Shown: piece by piece, positions 1-8,967 of the stretch
Numbering within the stretch: the stretch's first letter is position 1
Layout: each line of letters opens with the position of its first letter
Assembly (NCBI GenBank): GCA_900544595.1
Contig: UQVQ01000001.1
Location: 159,730 to 223,729 of the forward strand
Length of the DNA: 64,000 nt
Reading direction: 5' to 3'
Source: an uncultured Bacillota bacterium
Lineage (GTDB): Bacteria > Bacillota > Clostridia > Christensenellales > UBA1242
Notes under the pieces: model-generated
The model's database searches: none
The model's input: only the letters and a program-made list of their open reading frames with translations
Told to the model about the DNA's origin: nothing
Made by a program: the position numbers and the translations under genes

Positions 1-2
1 TT

Positions 3-617
3 GTTATGGGCGTTAACAGCAGCGAATATGACCCAAGCATGAAAGTTGTTTCAAATTCAAGTTGCACAACAAACTGCCTTGCTCCTCTTGCAAAAGTTAT
101 CCACGAAAACTTTGGAATTAAAGAAGGACTTATGACAACTGTCCATTCCTTAACTCCTTCCCAACTCGCTGCCGACGGCGTTTCAAAAAAAGATTGGCGC
201 GGAGGGCGCGCAGCCTCATACAACATAATTCCTTCTTCAACTGGCGCGGCAAAAGCAGTTAGCCAAGTTATTCCAGAACTTAAAGGAAAATTAACCGGAA
301 TGAGTTTCCGTGTTCCAACCCTTGATGTTTCGGTTGTTGATTTAACGGTTAAACTTGAAAAAGAAACAACCTATGAAGAAATTATTAAAGCAATTAAGAA
401 AGCAGCAAGCGGCGAACTTAAAGGAATTATTGGAACAACCGATCTTCCTCTTGTTTCAAGCGATTTCATTGGCGACCCACGAACCTGCATCGTTGACGAA
501 AAAGCCGGAATTATGCTTAATCCATCGTTCGTTAAACTTGTTGCTTGGTATGACAACGAATATGGCTACACTTGCAAACTTGTTGATATGCTTAAACTTG
601 TTGGCGGGTCAAACTAA
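3..617 (+). CDS. gap: Glyceraldehyde-3-phosphate dehydrogenase, C-terminal part (5' end outside window)
   Basis: Glycolytic, cytoplasmic, NAD-dependent conversion of glyceraldehyde-3-phosphate to 1,3-bisphosphoglycerate. The frame is open from the window edge, so the N-terminal Rossmann part lies outside. Seen: SCTTNCLAPLAK with the catalytic Cys codon at 63-65, then the conserved segments RGGRAASYNIIPSSTGAAKAV, MSFRVPTLDVSVVDLT and WYDNEYGY near the C terminus. Identification rests on these family signatures and is firm. It is convergent with alr, whose stop lies 6 bp away. A hairpin inside the 3' end of alr probably terminates this transcript. Confidence 0.97.
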   Translation, partial: VMGVNSSEYDPSMKVVSNSSCTTNCLAPLAKVIHENFGIKEGLMTTVHSLTPSQLAADGVSKKDWRGGRAASYNIIPSSTGAAKAVSQVIPELKGKLTGMSFRVPTLDVSVVDLTVKLEKETTYEEIIKAIKKAASGELKGIIGTTDLPLVSSDFIGDPRTCIVDEKAGIMLNPSFVKLVAWYDNEYGYTCKLVDMLKLVGGSN

Positions 618-623
618 TTTTCC

Positions 624-1664
624 CTATCTTATAAGAGAAAAATGCGTTAAAACCTCATAGGAAGTGGTGCCCAAAATTTGGGCCCATTTTTTTGCGTCCT
701 TAAAAACAACAACTTCGTCCCCTTCCTTTGCATGCGCCTCGCTAACATCAACGAAAAACATATCCATACAAATATGTCCAACAATTTTGCATTTTGTTTT
801 GTTAATTTCAACTTCCGCCTTATTTGAGAGGCTTCGCGAAATTCCATCGCCATAGCCAAGCGGAACAATTCCAATTTTCATATTTTCTTTTGCGATAAAC
901 CCGTTTGAATATCCAATTCTATCGCCCGCCTCAACATCAAAAACCTTAATCAAATGGGATTTAACTTGCATAACTGGCTTAACATTTGCGCCTTTTAAAT
1001 AGCCATAAAGTCCAATTCCAATTCGAACCATATCGAAATCGAAATCCATCTTACTTATTGCCGCTGCCGATCCTCCAATATGAATAATTGGTTGCTCCCT
1101 CTTTGGAATTTCTTTTAAGAACCGCTTAAAAACAATTTTTTGTTTTTCAAAAAACTTTTCGTCGCAATCGGCAGTTGAAAAATGCGTTAAAACCCCTTCA
1201 ACATTGATGTTGTTTTTTTCGCATTCCTCAAAAATTTTTTTAAACTCTTTAACGCTTGAAATCCCAAGCCTGTTCATTCCCGAATTGATTTTTATATGAA
1301 TATTTATGCAATCATAATTTTCATTATTTTTAACCTGCAGCATCAAATTTTCAAATTGCGAAAAACTTTCGATAACAAAACTTAAATTATTTTCCCAACA
1401 ATCTTTAAAAAATTGTGTTTTTCCAACAATCAAAATTTTTGCTTTTGGGCAAATTTCCCTAATTTTAAGCGCCTCGTTTATGTTTGCAACTCCAAAAAAA
1501 TCAACCGAATTTCTCAGCTTTTCAACAACATTTTCAAGCCCGTGCCCATAGGCATTTGCCTTAACCATTGCGCAAATTTTCTTGTTCCTTGCAATTTTTT
1601 TAATTTCTTCAATGTTTTTTATCAATTGTTTTTTTGAAACAACAATTTCTCCGTTTTTTTCCAT
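624..1664 (-). CDS. alr: Alanine racemase
   Basis: PLP-dependent interconversion of L- and D-alanine for peptidoglycan, cytoplasmic. Seen: the PLP-lysine motif VKANAYGHG with Lys35, the barrel segments THFSTAD and RIGIGLYG, then GDRIGYSNGF (catalytic Tyr region), PLGYGDG and CMDMFFVDV in the C-terminal beta domain. At 346 aa it is slightly shorter than typical (about 370); the C terminus ends soon after SYEVLTHFS. There is no Shine-Dalgarno sequence. A TATAAA box lies exactly 6 nt upstream of the ATG, so the mRNA is probably leaderless. This promoter overlaps the terminator of the upstream gene. Confidence 0.96.
   Translation of the reverse strand: MEKNGEIVVSKKQLIKNIEEIKKIARNKKICAMVKANAYGHGLENVVEKLRNSVDFFGVANINEALKIREICPKAKILIVGKTQFFKDCWENNLSFVIESFSQFENLMLQVKNNENYDCINIHIKINSGMNRLGISSVKEFKKIFEECEKNNINVEGVLTHFSTADCDEKFFEKQKIVFKRFLKEIPKREQPIIHIGGSAAAISKMDFDFDMVRIGIGLYGYLKGANVKPVMQVKSHLIKVFDVEAGDRIGYSNGFIAKENMKIGIVPLGYGDGISRSLSNKAEVEINKTKCKIVGHICMDMFFVDVSEAHAKEGDEVVVFKDAKKWAQILGTTSYEVLTHFSLIR
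668..692 (+). terminator. Probable terminator of gap inside the 3' end of alr
   Basis: GCCCA / TGGGC inverted repeat (outer arms GCCCAAA and TTTGGGC) followed on the plus strand by a run of seven T. It sits 52 bp past the gap stop and within alr coding sequence on the other strand. Confidence 0.5.
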
Positions 1665-1670
1665 TTAATT

Positions 1671-1700
1671 TTTATATGAAAAAACACCAGCAAATGTTAA
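1671..1700 (-). promoter_or_regulatory. Predicted leaderless promoter of alr
   Basis: -35 TTAACA (1695-1700), 18-bp spacer, -10 TATAAA (1671-1676), then 6 nt to the ATG at 1664. The -35 box lies in the loop of the terminator at 1679-1713. Confidence 0.5.
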
Positions 1701-1713
1701 TTTTTGTTGGTGT
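1679..1713 (-). terminator. Intrinsic terminator after the DUF2726-like gene
   Basis: On the minus strand ACACCAACAAA pairs with TTTGCTGGTGT (one mismatch or wobble) and is followed by TTTTTT. It lies 35 bp past the stop of the 1748-2371 gene. Confidence 0.75.
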
Positions 1714-1747
1714 ATATTTTTGCATAATTATTCATCTTTATGAATTT

Positions 1748-2371
1748 CTATTCGTCTGTCTTTTCGTTCCCGTCGTCTTCGTTTTGGTTATAGTTTAAGC
1801 CAAGTGCTTCAAAAATTTGTTTTTCAATTTCGCTTGGGTCATAGTCGGTTTTAACTTTAATTGAAATAATTGGAAGCTCCGCGCTTTTAAGCGCGTCAAC
1901 AACAACTGGCGAAAAAGTGTCAAGTTGTTCGTCGCCAATGCTTCCGTCGAAAATGTCAACAACTGCTTTTGGTTTCATTGTTTCGCGGTCGAAAATAACA
2001 ATATCAACAACTTTGCTTTTAACTGCGTCGTAAAGAGCATGGCTTCCAACTGGCTCTAAAATTGATTTAAGCGAAATTTTTGGAAAAGCAATATAGCCTT
2101 TTGGCAAAACCTTGTTAATTAAAACATAAACCTTAATTTCTTTGCGATAGAGGAATTTATCAATTGTGTCGCAATAGGAACCCTTTGTGTCAAGTTTCCC
2201 ATTTTCGTTTTTCCTCATTTTTTTCATTTTTGGAAACAATGGTTTTCTTTCTTTTTTTTCTGGTTTTTGCCCGTCTTTAAGTTTCTTTGCTCTGCCCTTT
2301 TTAATCCCAAAAGCCAAAACAATTAAAAGCCCAACAACAGCAATGCTTGCAAGCGCAACAATCCAGCCCAT
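1748..2371 (-). CDS. Membrane-anchored DUF2726-like protein
   Basis: 207 aa of unknown function. Residues 1-23 form one hydrophobic segment, followed by a strongly basic linker (about 25-60). The globular part contains INKVLPKGYIAFPKISLKSIL, then VDIVIFDRETMKPKAVVDIFDG. This resembles the DUF2726 fold, which is related to restriction-endonuclease-like nuclease cores and appended to topoisomerase-like proteins. The match is by eye and moderate. The expected DUF2726 acidic residues are partly present (D, D and E pattern around 120-140). The C terminus is acidic. A good SD (GGAAGGTGA) precedes the ATG. Confidence 0.55.
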   Translation of the reverse strand: MGWIVALASIAVVGLLIVLAFGIKKGRAKKLKDGQKPEKKERKPLFPKMKKMRKNENGKLDTKGSYCDTIDKFLYRKEIKVYVLINKVLPKGYIAFPKISLKSILEPVGSHALYDAVKSKVVDIVIFDRETMKPKAVVDIFDGSIGDEQLDTFSPVVVDALKSAELPIISIKVKTDYDPSEIEKQIFEALGLNYNQNEDDGNEKTDE

Positions 2372-2432
2372 AATTCACCTTCCTTATTTATATTTTAAGC
2401 CAGTTTTAAGTTTCTGTCAATGTTAAAATAGG

Positions 2433-3092
2433 CTACCACTCAATTTCTTTTTTCCCAAGTTTTCTTAAAATTTCGTTTGTTTTGTTGAAATGTCCACAGC
2501 CAAAAAATCCGTTATATGCCGAAAGAGGGCTTGGGTGGGCACAAGTTAAAACATAGTGCCTCGACCTGTCTATGTCTTTTCCAAGTTGAATTGCGTTTGC
2601 GCCCCAAAGAAGGAAAATAACAGGGTCTTTTCTTTCACTTAAAAGTTTAATAATTTTGCTTGTTATAAGTTCCCAGCCCTTGTTTTTATGGGAATTTGGG
2701 CAACTTTCGCGAACGGTTAAAACGCTGTTTAAAAGCAAAACACCTTGTTTTGCCCAAGAAGTTAAATTTCCGTTTGTGTTTGGCTTTTTCCCTGTTTCAT
2801 CTTCAATTTCTTTAAAAATGTTTTGAAGCGAAGGAGGAAGTTTTGTTCCTTCTAGAACCGAAAAACATAGCCCGTGGGCTTGATGTGGCTGATGATATGG
2901 ATCTTGTCCAATTATAACAACCTTAACATCGTCATATTTAACCAAATTCAACGCGTTAAAAACATTTTTTGCCTCTGGATAAATTTTGTAAGTTGCATAT
3001 TCATTGTTTAAAAAAGTTTGAAGCTCTTTAAACTCCTTTGAATTCAATTCATTTTTTAAAAGTTCAAACCAATTTTTTGTTATTGGAAACAT
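2433..3092 (-). CDS. ung: Uracil-DNA glycosylase (family 1)
   Basis: Removes uracil from DNA at the start of base excision repair. Seen: the catalytic water-activating motif GQDPYHQP with Asp64 (counting from the chosen start), and the minor-groove loop HPSPLSAYNGFFGCGHF near the C terminus. The length (219 aa) is normal. An in-frame ATG at 3098 exists, but the extended -10 box TGC-TATAAT ends exactly 6 nt before the ATG at 3092 and there is no SD. I therefore choose 3092 and a leaderless transcript. Confidence 0.95.
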   Translation of the reverse strand: MFPITKNWFELLKNELNSKEFKELQTFLNNEYATYKIYPEAKNVFNALNLVKYDDVKVVIIGQDPYHQPHQAHGLCFSVLEGTKLPPSLQNIFKEIEDETGKKPNTNGNLTSWAKQGVLLLNSVLTVRESCPNSHKNKGWELITSKIIKLLSERKDPVIFLLWGANAIQLGKDIDRSRHYVLTCAHPSPLSAYNGFFGCGHFNKTNEILRKLGKKEIEW

Positions 3093-3098
3093 ATGCAT

Positions 3099-3126
3099 AT
3101 TATAGCATATATTTTTATTAAATCAA
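3099..3126 (-). promoter_or_regulatory. Predicted leaderless promoter of ung
   Basis: -35 TTGATT (3121-3126), 16-bp spacer, extended -10 TG-C-TATAAT (hexamer 3099-3104), 6 nt to ATG 3092. Confidence 0.6.
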
Positions 3127-3135
3127 CATTTGCTA

Positions 3136-3164
3136 TTGACTTTTTATGGCTCTTGCTTTAAACT
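3136..3164 (+). promoter_or_regulatory. Predicted promoter of the 3183-4872 gene pair
   Basis: TTGACT (3136-3141), 17-bp spacer, TAAACT (3159-3164). It gives a short leader carrying the SD GGAG before the ATG at 3183. Confidence 0.5.
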
Positions 3165-3182
3165 TAAACTAACGGAGAACAA

Positions 3183-4508
3183 ATGAAAGAGTTTAAACCA
3201 ATTTTAAAAACAAATGAATATGGAAAAACCCTTGTCCCAATTAAAGAAGTAACCGCAAAAGACTTAACCCTACAACTAACCCCAAAAGAAGATGTTGAAA
3301 AGGTTTCTCTAACAATTTCAAATGCTGTTATCTCAATTTTGGGATATAACCCAGTTAGATACTACAGCATTTCGAAAAATATGCTTATCGACAACATCTC
3401 TTTCGACACGCATTCATATTTTACGAAAATTCAAAAAGTTGCAATTCCTTTGGAGGAAAAATTTGTTGATCGCCTTATATCATGCGATAAACACCTTGCA
3501 AAAATTCAACACGTTCATAAAAAAGAAGGAAATTCGTCAACCGACGAAATTCGAATGCTTTTAATTGGAAAAATGGACGGAGAATACATTCCTTTCCAAC
3601 TCAATTTCAAAAGAGAAGAATCAATTGTTAAAGGAAAGAAAAAAAGTTTTCTTAAATCCAGTTTAGGAATTATTTTAAACGGGAAAGACTATGTTAACTG
3701 TGAAAGATACGACCCAACACCTGTCCACCAAAATCTTTTCTACGACGGAAACAAACACTACACCGACATAAATCAAAACAGATTTGTTCGCGGAACAGCT
3801 CATCTCCACTACACCAACAAACGTGCGTTCATTTCGCTTTTTGAGGCGCTTCAAAACAAAGGATATGACGCAGAAGAAATTTTGAAATCGCAAATTATGG
3901 GAAAACAAGAAGTTGTTCCTTTCACGTCTTTCAATAACTGCGAAGAAGCAAAAAACTTTTTCTTTAAAAGATATAACATTAAAATGGATTTCAAAAACCT
4001 CTCCGATAAACTGGCAAAAGCAGGCGAATTCTTTGAGCAGCGCGAAGAATCCTTGAAAAAAGCAGCGCAAAAACCTGCTAAAACAACCCTTAAAGACATG
4101 GAAAAATTATCACCAAAACCACAAGAAAAGGAAAAACATCGTAAAATTTTTGTTGAAACTGCTAGCCAAGCAAGACAAACCGATAAAGAAATTGACGAAG
4201 AAGTTATTGGAGAAATGGGAACAGAAATTTTTGACGAAGACTATGTTATTCCTTCTTTAACTAAAAATCCTTCCCATGCTCCGAAGTATGAGAAAAAACA
4301 TTCAATTTTCCACTTTGAAAGCGCCGAAGAAGCACGAGAAACAGATAAAGAACCTCTTTATTCTGGAAACGAAAAAATTTTTGAAACCCAAAGCATTCAA
4401 AGAATTAAAGATGCCTACACTGGCGGAAGCAGAGTTAACATGAAAAACTATAACAAAAAAATGAAACATAAAAAACAAAGAGAGGCAAGAAATGGACGAG
4501 ATTATTGA
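3183..4508 (+). CDS. Hypothetical protein with duplicated C-terminal motif
   Basis: 441 aa; I do not recognise the family. The N-terminal 260 residues look globular. From about 285 the protein is Lys/Glu-rich and probably disordered. This tail carries two copies of a short motif: IFVETASQARQTDKE (322-336) and IFHFESAEEARETDKE (375-390). The C terminus is very basic (KKMKHKKQREAR). No signal peptide or membrane segment is evident. It overlaps the next gene by 17 bp, implying translational coupling. The SD is GGAG, 6 nt from the ATG. Confidence 0.75.
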   Translation: MKEFKPILKTNEYGKTLVPIKEVTAKDLTLQLTPKEDVEKVSLTISNAVISILGYNPVRYYSISKNMLIDNISFDTHSYFTKIQKVAIPLEEKFVDRLISCDKHLAKIQHVHKKEGNSSTDEIRMLLIGKMDGEYIPFQLNFKREESIVKGKKKSFLKSSLGIILNGKDYVNCERYDPTPVHQNLFYDGNKHYTDINQNRFVRGTAHLHYTNKRAFISLFEALQNKGYDAEEILKSQIMGKQEVVPFTSFNNCEEAKNFFFKRYNIKMDFKNLSDKLAKAGEFFEQREESLKKAAQKPAKTTLKDMEKLSPKPQEKEKHRKIFVETASQARQTDKEIDEEVIGEMGTEIFDEDYVIPSLTKNPSHAPKYEKKHSIFHFESAEEARETDKEPLYSGNEKIFETQSIQRIKDAYTGGSRVNMKNYNKKMKHKKQREARNGRDY

Positions 4509-4872
4509 TTTAATTCAAAAACAAAATGATATTTTAAGAATCGACAGTTCTTTTGTTGAAATTAAAACAGGAATTGAGTTTAAAAAAGGCGCTGCGCTTC
4601 GAATTTTCATTAAAAAAGACGGCGACACATTCTTCATAACCGACAACAAAAACACATTAAGATTTATGAGCACAATGTATGAACTTACAGCGCAAGACGT
4701 TAAAAAATGCATTTCCGATGTTGTCAACCACTATCATTTTAGAATTGAAAAAGGCGAAATTAAAGGAGAAATAACTTCTTCAAACGCAAAAAAACGTTTT
4801 AACGAATTTATGATTTGCTGCGAAACCTTGGCAAATATGTATATTTTCTTCGACGAACCAGAAGAAGAATAG
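4492..4872 (+). CDS. Small DUF1828-like protein
   Basis: 126 aa. The segment KKDGDTFFITDNKNTLRFM, with its IEF.KGAALRIFI lead-in, resembles the start of DUF1828 proteins, in which a short beta-rich domain carries a G-D-x-x-x-x-T-D motif. That assignment is by eye. Function is unknown. The start lies inside the end of the preceding gene (17-bp overlap), so the two are one transcription unit and may act together. A terminator follows the stop by about 20 bp. Confidence 0.7.
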   Translation: MDEIIDLIQKQNDILRIDSSFVEIKTGIEFKKGAALRIFIKKDGDTFFITDNKNTLRFMSTMYELTAQDVKKCISDVVNHYHFRIEKGEIKGEITSSNAKKRFNEFMICCETLANMYIFFDEPEEE

Positions 4873-4893
4873 GGAAAAAATAAATTTAAAAAG

Positions 4894-4922
4894 AGAAAAT
4901 CTGAAAAGATTTTCTTTTTTGT
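4894..4922 (+). terminator. Intrinsic terminator
   Basis: AGAAAATC / GATTTTCT stem with a 6-nt loop followed by TTTTTTGTTTTG. It ends the 3183-4872 operon. Confidence 0.8.
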
Positions 4923-4999
4923 TTTGTAAGAAACTTAAATTGTGGTATCCTAATATTGAATAGGTTGTGCTTTTTTAAGCACAGAAACAGGTTTTTAAC

Positions 5000-7378
5000 A
5001 TGATACAACAAAAATTTTATAACGCAAAAGACGACTTTGCGCTAATTTGCGATATGTCGAAAGAACTTAACCTTTGCGAAAAAACGGTTGAGCTTTTGTT
5101 TTCGCGCGGGCTTACAACAAAAGAAAAAATTTTAAAATTTTTCAACCCAACAAAAGAAGATTTTAACAACCCTTTTTTGCTTTCGGGAATGAAAGAAGCA
5201 ACCGATAAAATTAAAAATGCAATTGAAAACAAAAAACGAATTCTCATTTTTGGCGATTATGATGTTGACGGGGTTTCCGCAACAGCAATTATGCTTAAAA
5301 CTCTTTCAAAACTTGGAGTTAGCGCGCAATACTATCTTCCAAATCGATTTGTTGACGGCTATGGATTAACCAATGCAGTTATCGACAAAATTAACGCTAA
5401 TTTTGCGCCAGAACTTATTATAACAGTGGACTGCGGAATTTCTTGCAAAAACGAAGTTGACTATGCAAAAAGCCTTGGAATTGACGTTATTGTGACCGAC
5501 CACCATGAAATTCCAGCCCAGCTTCCAAACTCAATTATTGTTAACCCAAAAATTTTAAATCAACCCTACCCTTTCCACGACCTTTGCGGAACAGGTGTTG
5601 CATTTAAAATTTCTCAAGCGCTTTTAGGAAACGAAGAGGCTGAAGAATTTTTGCCAATTGCAGCAATTGCAACAATTGCCGATATTGTTTCTTTAACAAG
5701 CGAAAATCGTGCAATTGTTTCTCTTGGGCTTCAACTTTTTGAAAAATATTTGCCAATTGGGCTTAAATCCCTTTTTAAGGAAAACAAAGTTTCAATTAAA
5801 AACGCAAATTCAACCGACATTGCCTTTAAAATTGCCCCAAAACTTAATTCAAGCGGACGCATGGGCGACGCAGCCGATTCTCTTAAACTCTATCTTGAAA
5901 CAAACCCCGTTTTAATTAAGGCGCAAATTGCAAAAATTGTTGAGCATAACACCCGCCGCCAAAAAGCGTGCAATGATGTTTATGACGATTGCGTTAATAT
6001 GCTTAAAGATGTTAATCTTTCTTCAATTCGCGCAATTGTTCTTTGTTCAAAAAAATGGGATAGCGGAATTTTAGGAATTGTTTGCGCACGTCTTGTTGAA
6101 ACCTATAATCGCCCTGCCTTTCTTTTTTCTGAGGAAGATGGCGTTTTGAAAGGTTCGGCACGAAGTTTGCAAGATGTTAATGTCCACGAACTTCTTTCAA
6201 GTATGCAAGACATTTTGGAAACGTTTGGCGGGCATAAAATGGCGGCTGGGCTTTGCCTTAAAAAGCAACATTTTAAAGAATTTGCAAGTCGTGTTAACAA
6301 TTTCATTTTGTCAAAAGTAAGTTCAAAGGCGTTTATGCCAATCTACTACTACGACCTTGACATTGAGGAAAGTATGATTTCGGATAAGTTCCTTTCCGAA
6401 CTTGAAAAATTTGAACCATTTGGGCTTAACAACTCAAAACCACTTTTCAAAATTTCGTCTTCAAACGCAAAAATTTCGCAACTTAAAAACTTTTCAACCC
6501 ACTATAACATCAACATTGGCAAACTTAGTTTGTTATATTTCAACTGCACGGAAAAATATTTTTCGCTTAAATATGCAAAAAGAAAAAATGTTATTTTCGA
6601 AATACAAAACAAACAAGGCTCTTTAATTAAGGGAATTGTTAAGAATTTTGACGGCGGCTTTGAACTTGACAAAAGTTTTTCGGCAAGTTTGGATGCGTTT
6701 GCTTTCGAACAGCTTAAATATCTTGGACGAGAAGGCAATTGCAAAATTGAATACTATGATAAGCCAAAACTAATTGAACTTCTTGCGGAATGCAACGGCT
6801 GCCCTTTTGGAACAATTTTTGTTTCAACAAGAAGCGCGTCCTATCGAAGTTTTGTTGAGGACTACACAAGCAAAAACATCTCCGACCTTTTTGTTTTCAA
6901 CAACTCGTCCGATTCCGCATATAACGCACTCTATCTCTATCCAACAAATCTTAACACTTTCAAAAACTATAAAAAAATTGTTTTTCTTGAACCTGTTCTA
7001 GATAAATCATATTTAAACGAAATTTCAAAGAAAACAAAAGCAACAATTTTTCTGCCTTCATTTGGCTCTTTCCCTAAAAACCTTTTTCCCTCTCTTACCC
7101 TTTCAAGAGCCGCTTTTGCCGATTTCTTTGTTAAGCTTAAACAATTTAACGGTCAAAAATTCTTAAACCTTTCGCATTTGTATAACTCAATTTGCAAGTC
7201 GATTAAAATTCCGTTTAATTGTTTCTATATTTACTATCTTGTTCTAAGCGAACTTGAAATAATTAAAGTTACAAGCGGCGAAACTTTAACGCTTGAAATT
7301 CAAGACGGCAAAAAGACAGACCTTTCAAAATCTAAAATTCTTTCAACGGTTAATTTCTTAAAACAATTTAATAAATAA
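5000..7378 (+). CDS. recJ: Single-stranded-DNA-specific exonuclease RecJ
   Basis: 5'-3' ssDNA exonuclease of recombination and mismatch repair, DHH phosphoesterase superfamily. Seen: motif I FGDYDVDG (84-91), motif III VTDHHEIP with DHH at 167-169, LCGTGVAFK, the SSGRMGDA segment, and the DHHA1 glycine-rich FGGHKMAAG. The 792-aa length matches the long Bacillus-type RecJ with OB fold and a poorly conserved C-terminal domain. The start has only a weak SD (AGG, 8 nt). It is preceded by a 7-bp hairpin at 4965-4982 (TGTGCTT / AAGCACA). It is followed 11 bp later by hemZ. Confidence 0.96.
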   Translation: MIQQKFYNAKDDFALICDMSKELNLCEKTVELLFSRGLTTKEKILKFFNPTKEDFNNPFLLSGMKEATDKIKNAIENKKRILIFGDYDVDGVSATAIMLKTLSKLGVSAQYYLPNRFVDGYGLTNAVIDKINANFAPELIITVDCGISCKNEVDYAKSLGIDVIVTDHHEIPAQLPNSIIVNPKILNQPYPFHDLCGTGVAFKISQALLGNEEAEEFLPIAAIATIADIVSLTSENRAIVSLGLQLFEKYLPIGLKSLFKENKVSIKNANSTDIAFKIAPKLNSSGRMGDAADSLKLYLETNPVLIKAQIAKIVEHNTRRQKACNDVYDDCVNMLKDVNLSSIRAIVLCSKKWDSGILGIVCARLVETYNRPAFLFSEEDGVLKGSARSLQDVNVHELLSSMQDILETFGGHKMAAGLCLKKQHFKEFASRVNNFILSKVSSKAFMPIYYYDLDIEESMISDKFLSELEKFEPFGLNNSKPLFKISSSNAKISQLKNFSTHYNINIGKLSLLYFNCTEKYFSLKYAKRKNVIFEIQNKQGSLIKGIVKNFDGGFELDKSFSASLDAFAFEQLKYLGREGNCKIEYYDKPKLIELLAECNGCPFGTIFVSTRSASYRSFVEDYTSKNISDLFVFNNSSDSAYNALYLYPTNLNTFKNYKKIVFLEPVLDKSYLNEISKKTKATIFLPSFGSFPKNLFPSLTLSRAAFADFFVKLKQFNGQKFLNLSHLYNSICKSIKIPFNCFYIYYLVLSELEIIKVTSGETLTLEIQDGKKTDLSKSKILSTVNFLKQFNK

Positions 7379-7389
7379 ATGAGGAAAAT

Positions 7390-8775
7390 ATGAACGTAAC
7401 ATACATTGGAACAAACTATGAAAAAGAACTTGGCGAAATTCTTTCGCTTTTCTTTCCAACCTTTGAAAAACAAGACGATCACACAATTGTTTTTGAAAAA
7501 ACAGAAACCGAATACAAAATTACAATTGATGAAAACACCTACACTTTCCCAAAAACAAATTTAAAAGAAAAGAACGACGAAAAGCGCGCGTTCTATCTTG
7601 CCCTTTCAAAACATTTTAACAAGACTTTTGAATGGGGTTCGATAACAGGTGTTCGCCCAACAAAACTTGCCTATGACCTTCTTGAAAACGGAACTTCAAA
7701 ATATATGCTTAAAGAAACGCTTATGCAGAACTATTGTCTTTCGGAAAGCAAAGCAAAACTTCTTAAAGAAATTGTTTCAAATCAAAATTGCATAATAAAA
7801 AACGACAGCCTTGTTGACATTTTCGTTAACATTCCAATTTGCCCTTCAAGATGCAAATATTGCAGTTTCATTTCGTCGGAATATGACAAAGTTAAAGACA
7901 TTGTTCCAACATATATTGATTGCTTGCTTAAAGAAATTGCCGAAATTAAACAAATTATTAACAACAAAAATCTCATTGTTCGCTCAATCTATATTGGCGG
8001 CGGAACGCCAAGCGTGCTTTCTTCTCAAGAACTCGACAAAATTTTAAGTCAACTTGCCTATCCTTCGGTTGAATTCACGGTTGAAGCAGGACGCCCAGAT
8101 TCAATAACTCGCGAAAAACTTGAAGTTTTAAAGCGCAACAATGTAACTCGAATTTGCGTTAACCCACAAACTTTTTGCGAAAAAACGCTTAAACTGATTG
8201 GGAGAAAACACACTGTTAAAGATGTCATTTCCGCCTATGCAATGGCTGTTGAATTTGGATTTAATGTTAACATCGACCTTATTGCCGGGCTTCCTGGCGA
8301 AAAATTTTCAACCTTTAAAAAATCAATTGAAACAGCAATTGAAATGGCGCCAGCAAACATAACAATCCATTCTCTTGCTCTTAAACGCGGCTCGAATTTA
8401 ACAAACGAAGCAATAAAAACAAAAGACATTTCGGCTTTTGATTGCGCCGCCCCAGAAGAAGTTAAAAAAATGATTGACTACTCTTCCAAACGACTCCACG
8501 AAGAAGGTTATTTGCCATACTATATGTATAAGCAAAAAAACACACCGCTTGGTCTTGAAAATGTTGGTTATTGCCAGAAAGGAACTGTTTGCATATTTAA
8601 TGTTGACAGTATGGAAGAAACTTGTTCGGTTCTTGCCTGCGGCGCAAATGCAATTTCAAAACGCGTTTTCTCAATTGAAAACCGAATTGAAAGAAGCGCA
8701 AATGTTAAATTTATTGAAGAATATATTTCAAGAATTGACGAAATGATTGAACGCAAAAAAGAGCTTTTTAGTTAA
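7390..8775 (+). CDS. hemZ: HemZ-type radical SAM coproporphyrinogen dehydrogenase
   Basis: 461-aa radical SAM enzyme of the HemN/HemZ group, oxygen-independent oxidation of coproporphyrinogen III in haem synthesis. Seen: the 4Fe-4S motif CPSRCKYC with Cys151, 155 and 158, YIGGGTPSVLS (SAM-binding glycine region), and FTVEAGRPDSI. The roughly 140-residue N-terminal domain ahead of the radical SAM core is characteristic of Firmicute HemZ. No other haem gene is in the window, so the substrate is inferred from family only. SD GAGG is close to the ATG; it is probably co-transcribed with recJ. Confidence 0.85.
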   Translation: MNVTYIGTNYEKELGEILSLFFPTFEKQDDHTIVFEKTETEYKITIDENTYTFPKTNLKEKNDEKRAFYLALSKHFNKTFEWGSITGVRPTKLAYDLLENGTSKYMLKETLMQNYCLSESKAKLLKEIVSNQNCIIKNDSLVDIFVNIPICPSRCKYCSFISSEYDKVKDIVPTYIDCLLKEIAEIKQIINNKNLIVRSIYIGGGTPSVLSSQELDKILSQLAYPSVEFTVEAGRPDSITREKLEVLKRNNVTRICVNPQTFCEKTLKLIGRKHTVKDVISAYAMAVEFGFNVNIDLIAGLPGEKFSTFKKSIETAIEMAPANITIHSLALKRGSNLTNEAIKTKDISAFDCAAPEEVKKMIDYSSKRLHEEGYLPYYMYKQKNTPLGLENVGYCQKGTVCIFNVDSMEETCSVLACGANAISKRVFSIENRIERSANVKFIEEYISRIDEMIERKKELFS

Positions 8776-8827
8776 AAAAATGAACAAAACCTGCCAATAA
8801 TTTTTTATATAATCCCAAATAACAAAT

Positions 8828-8856
8828 AAAAAAGAGCCATCTAGGCTCTTTTTTTT
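8828..8856. terminator. Bidirectional intrinsic terminator
   Basis: AAAAAGAGCC / GGCTCTTTTT stem with an A run on one side and T run on the other. It lies between the convergent hemZ and spoIIIAH. Confidence 0.85.
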
Positions 8857-8967
8857 AAGTGAAACTTTTAATTTGAATTTTTAAAAAAGAATTCAAATAA
8901 AAATTATTTTTTTAAAGTTACGTTTTAAAGGCTTTTTCGCAAACACTTTTTTTGCAAGCAAATTATC

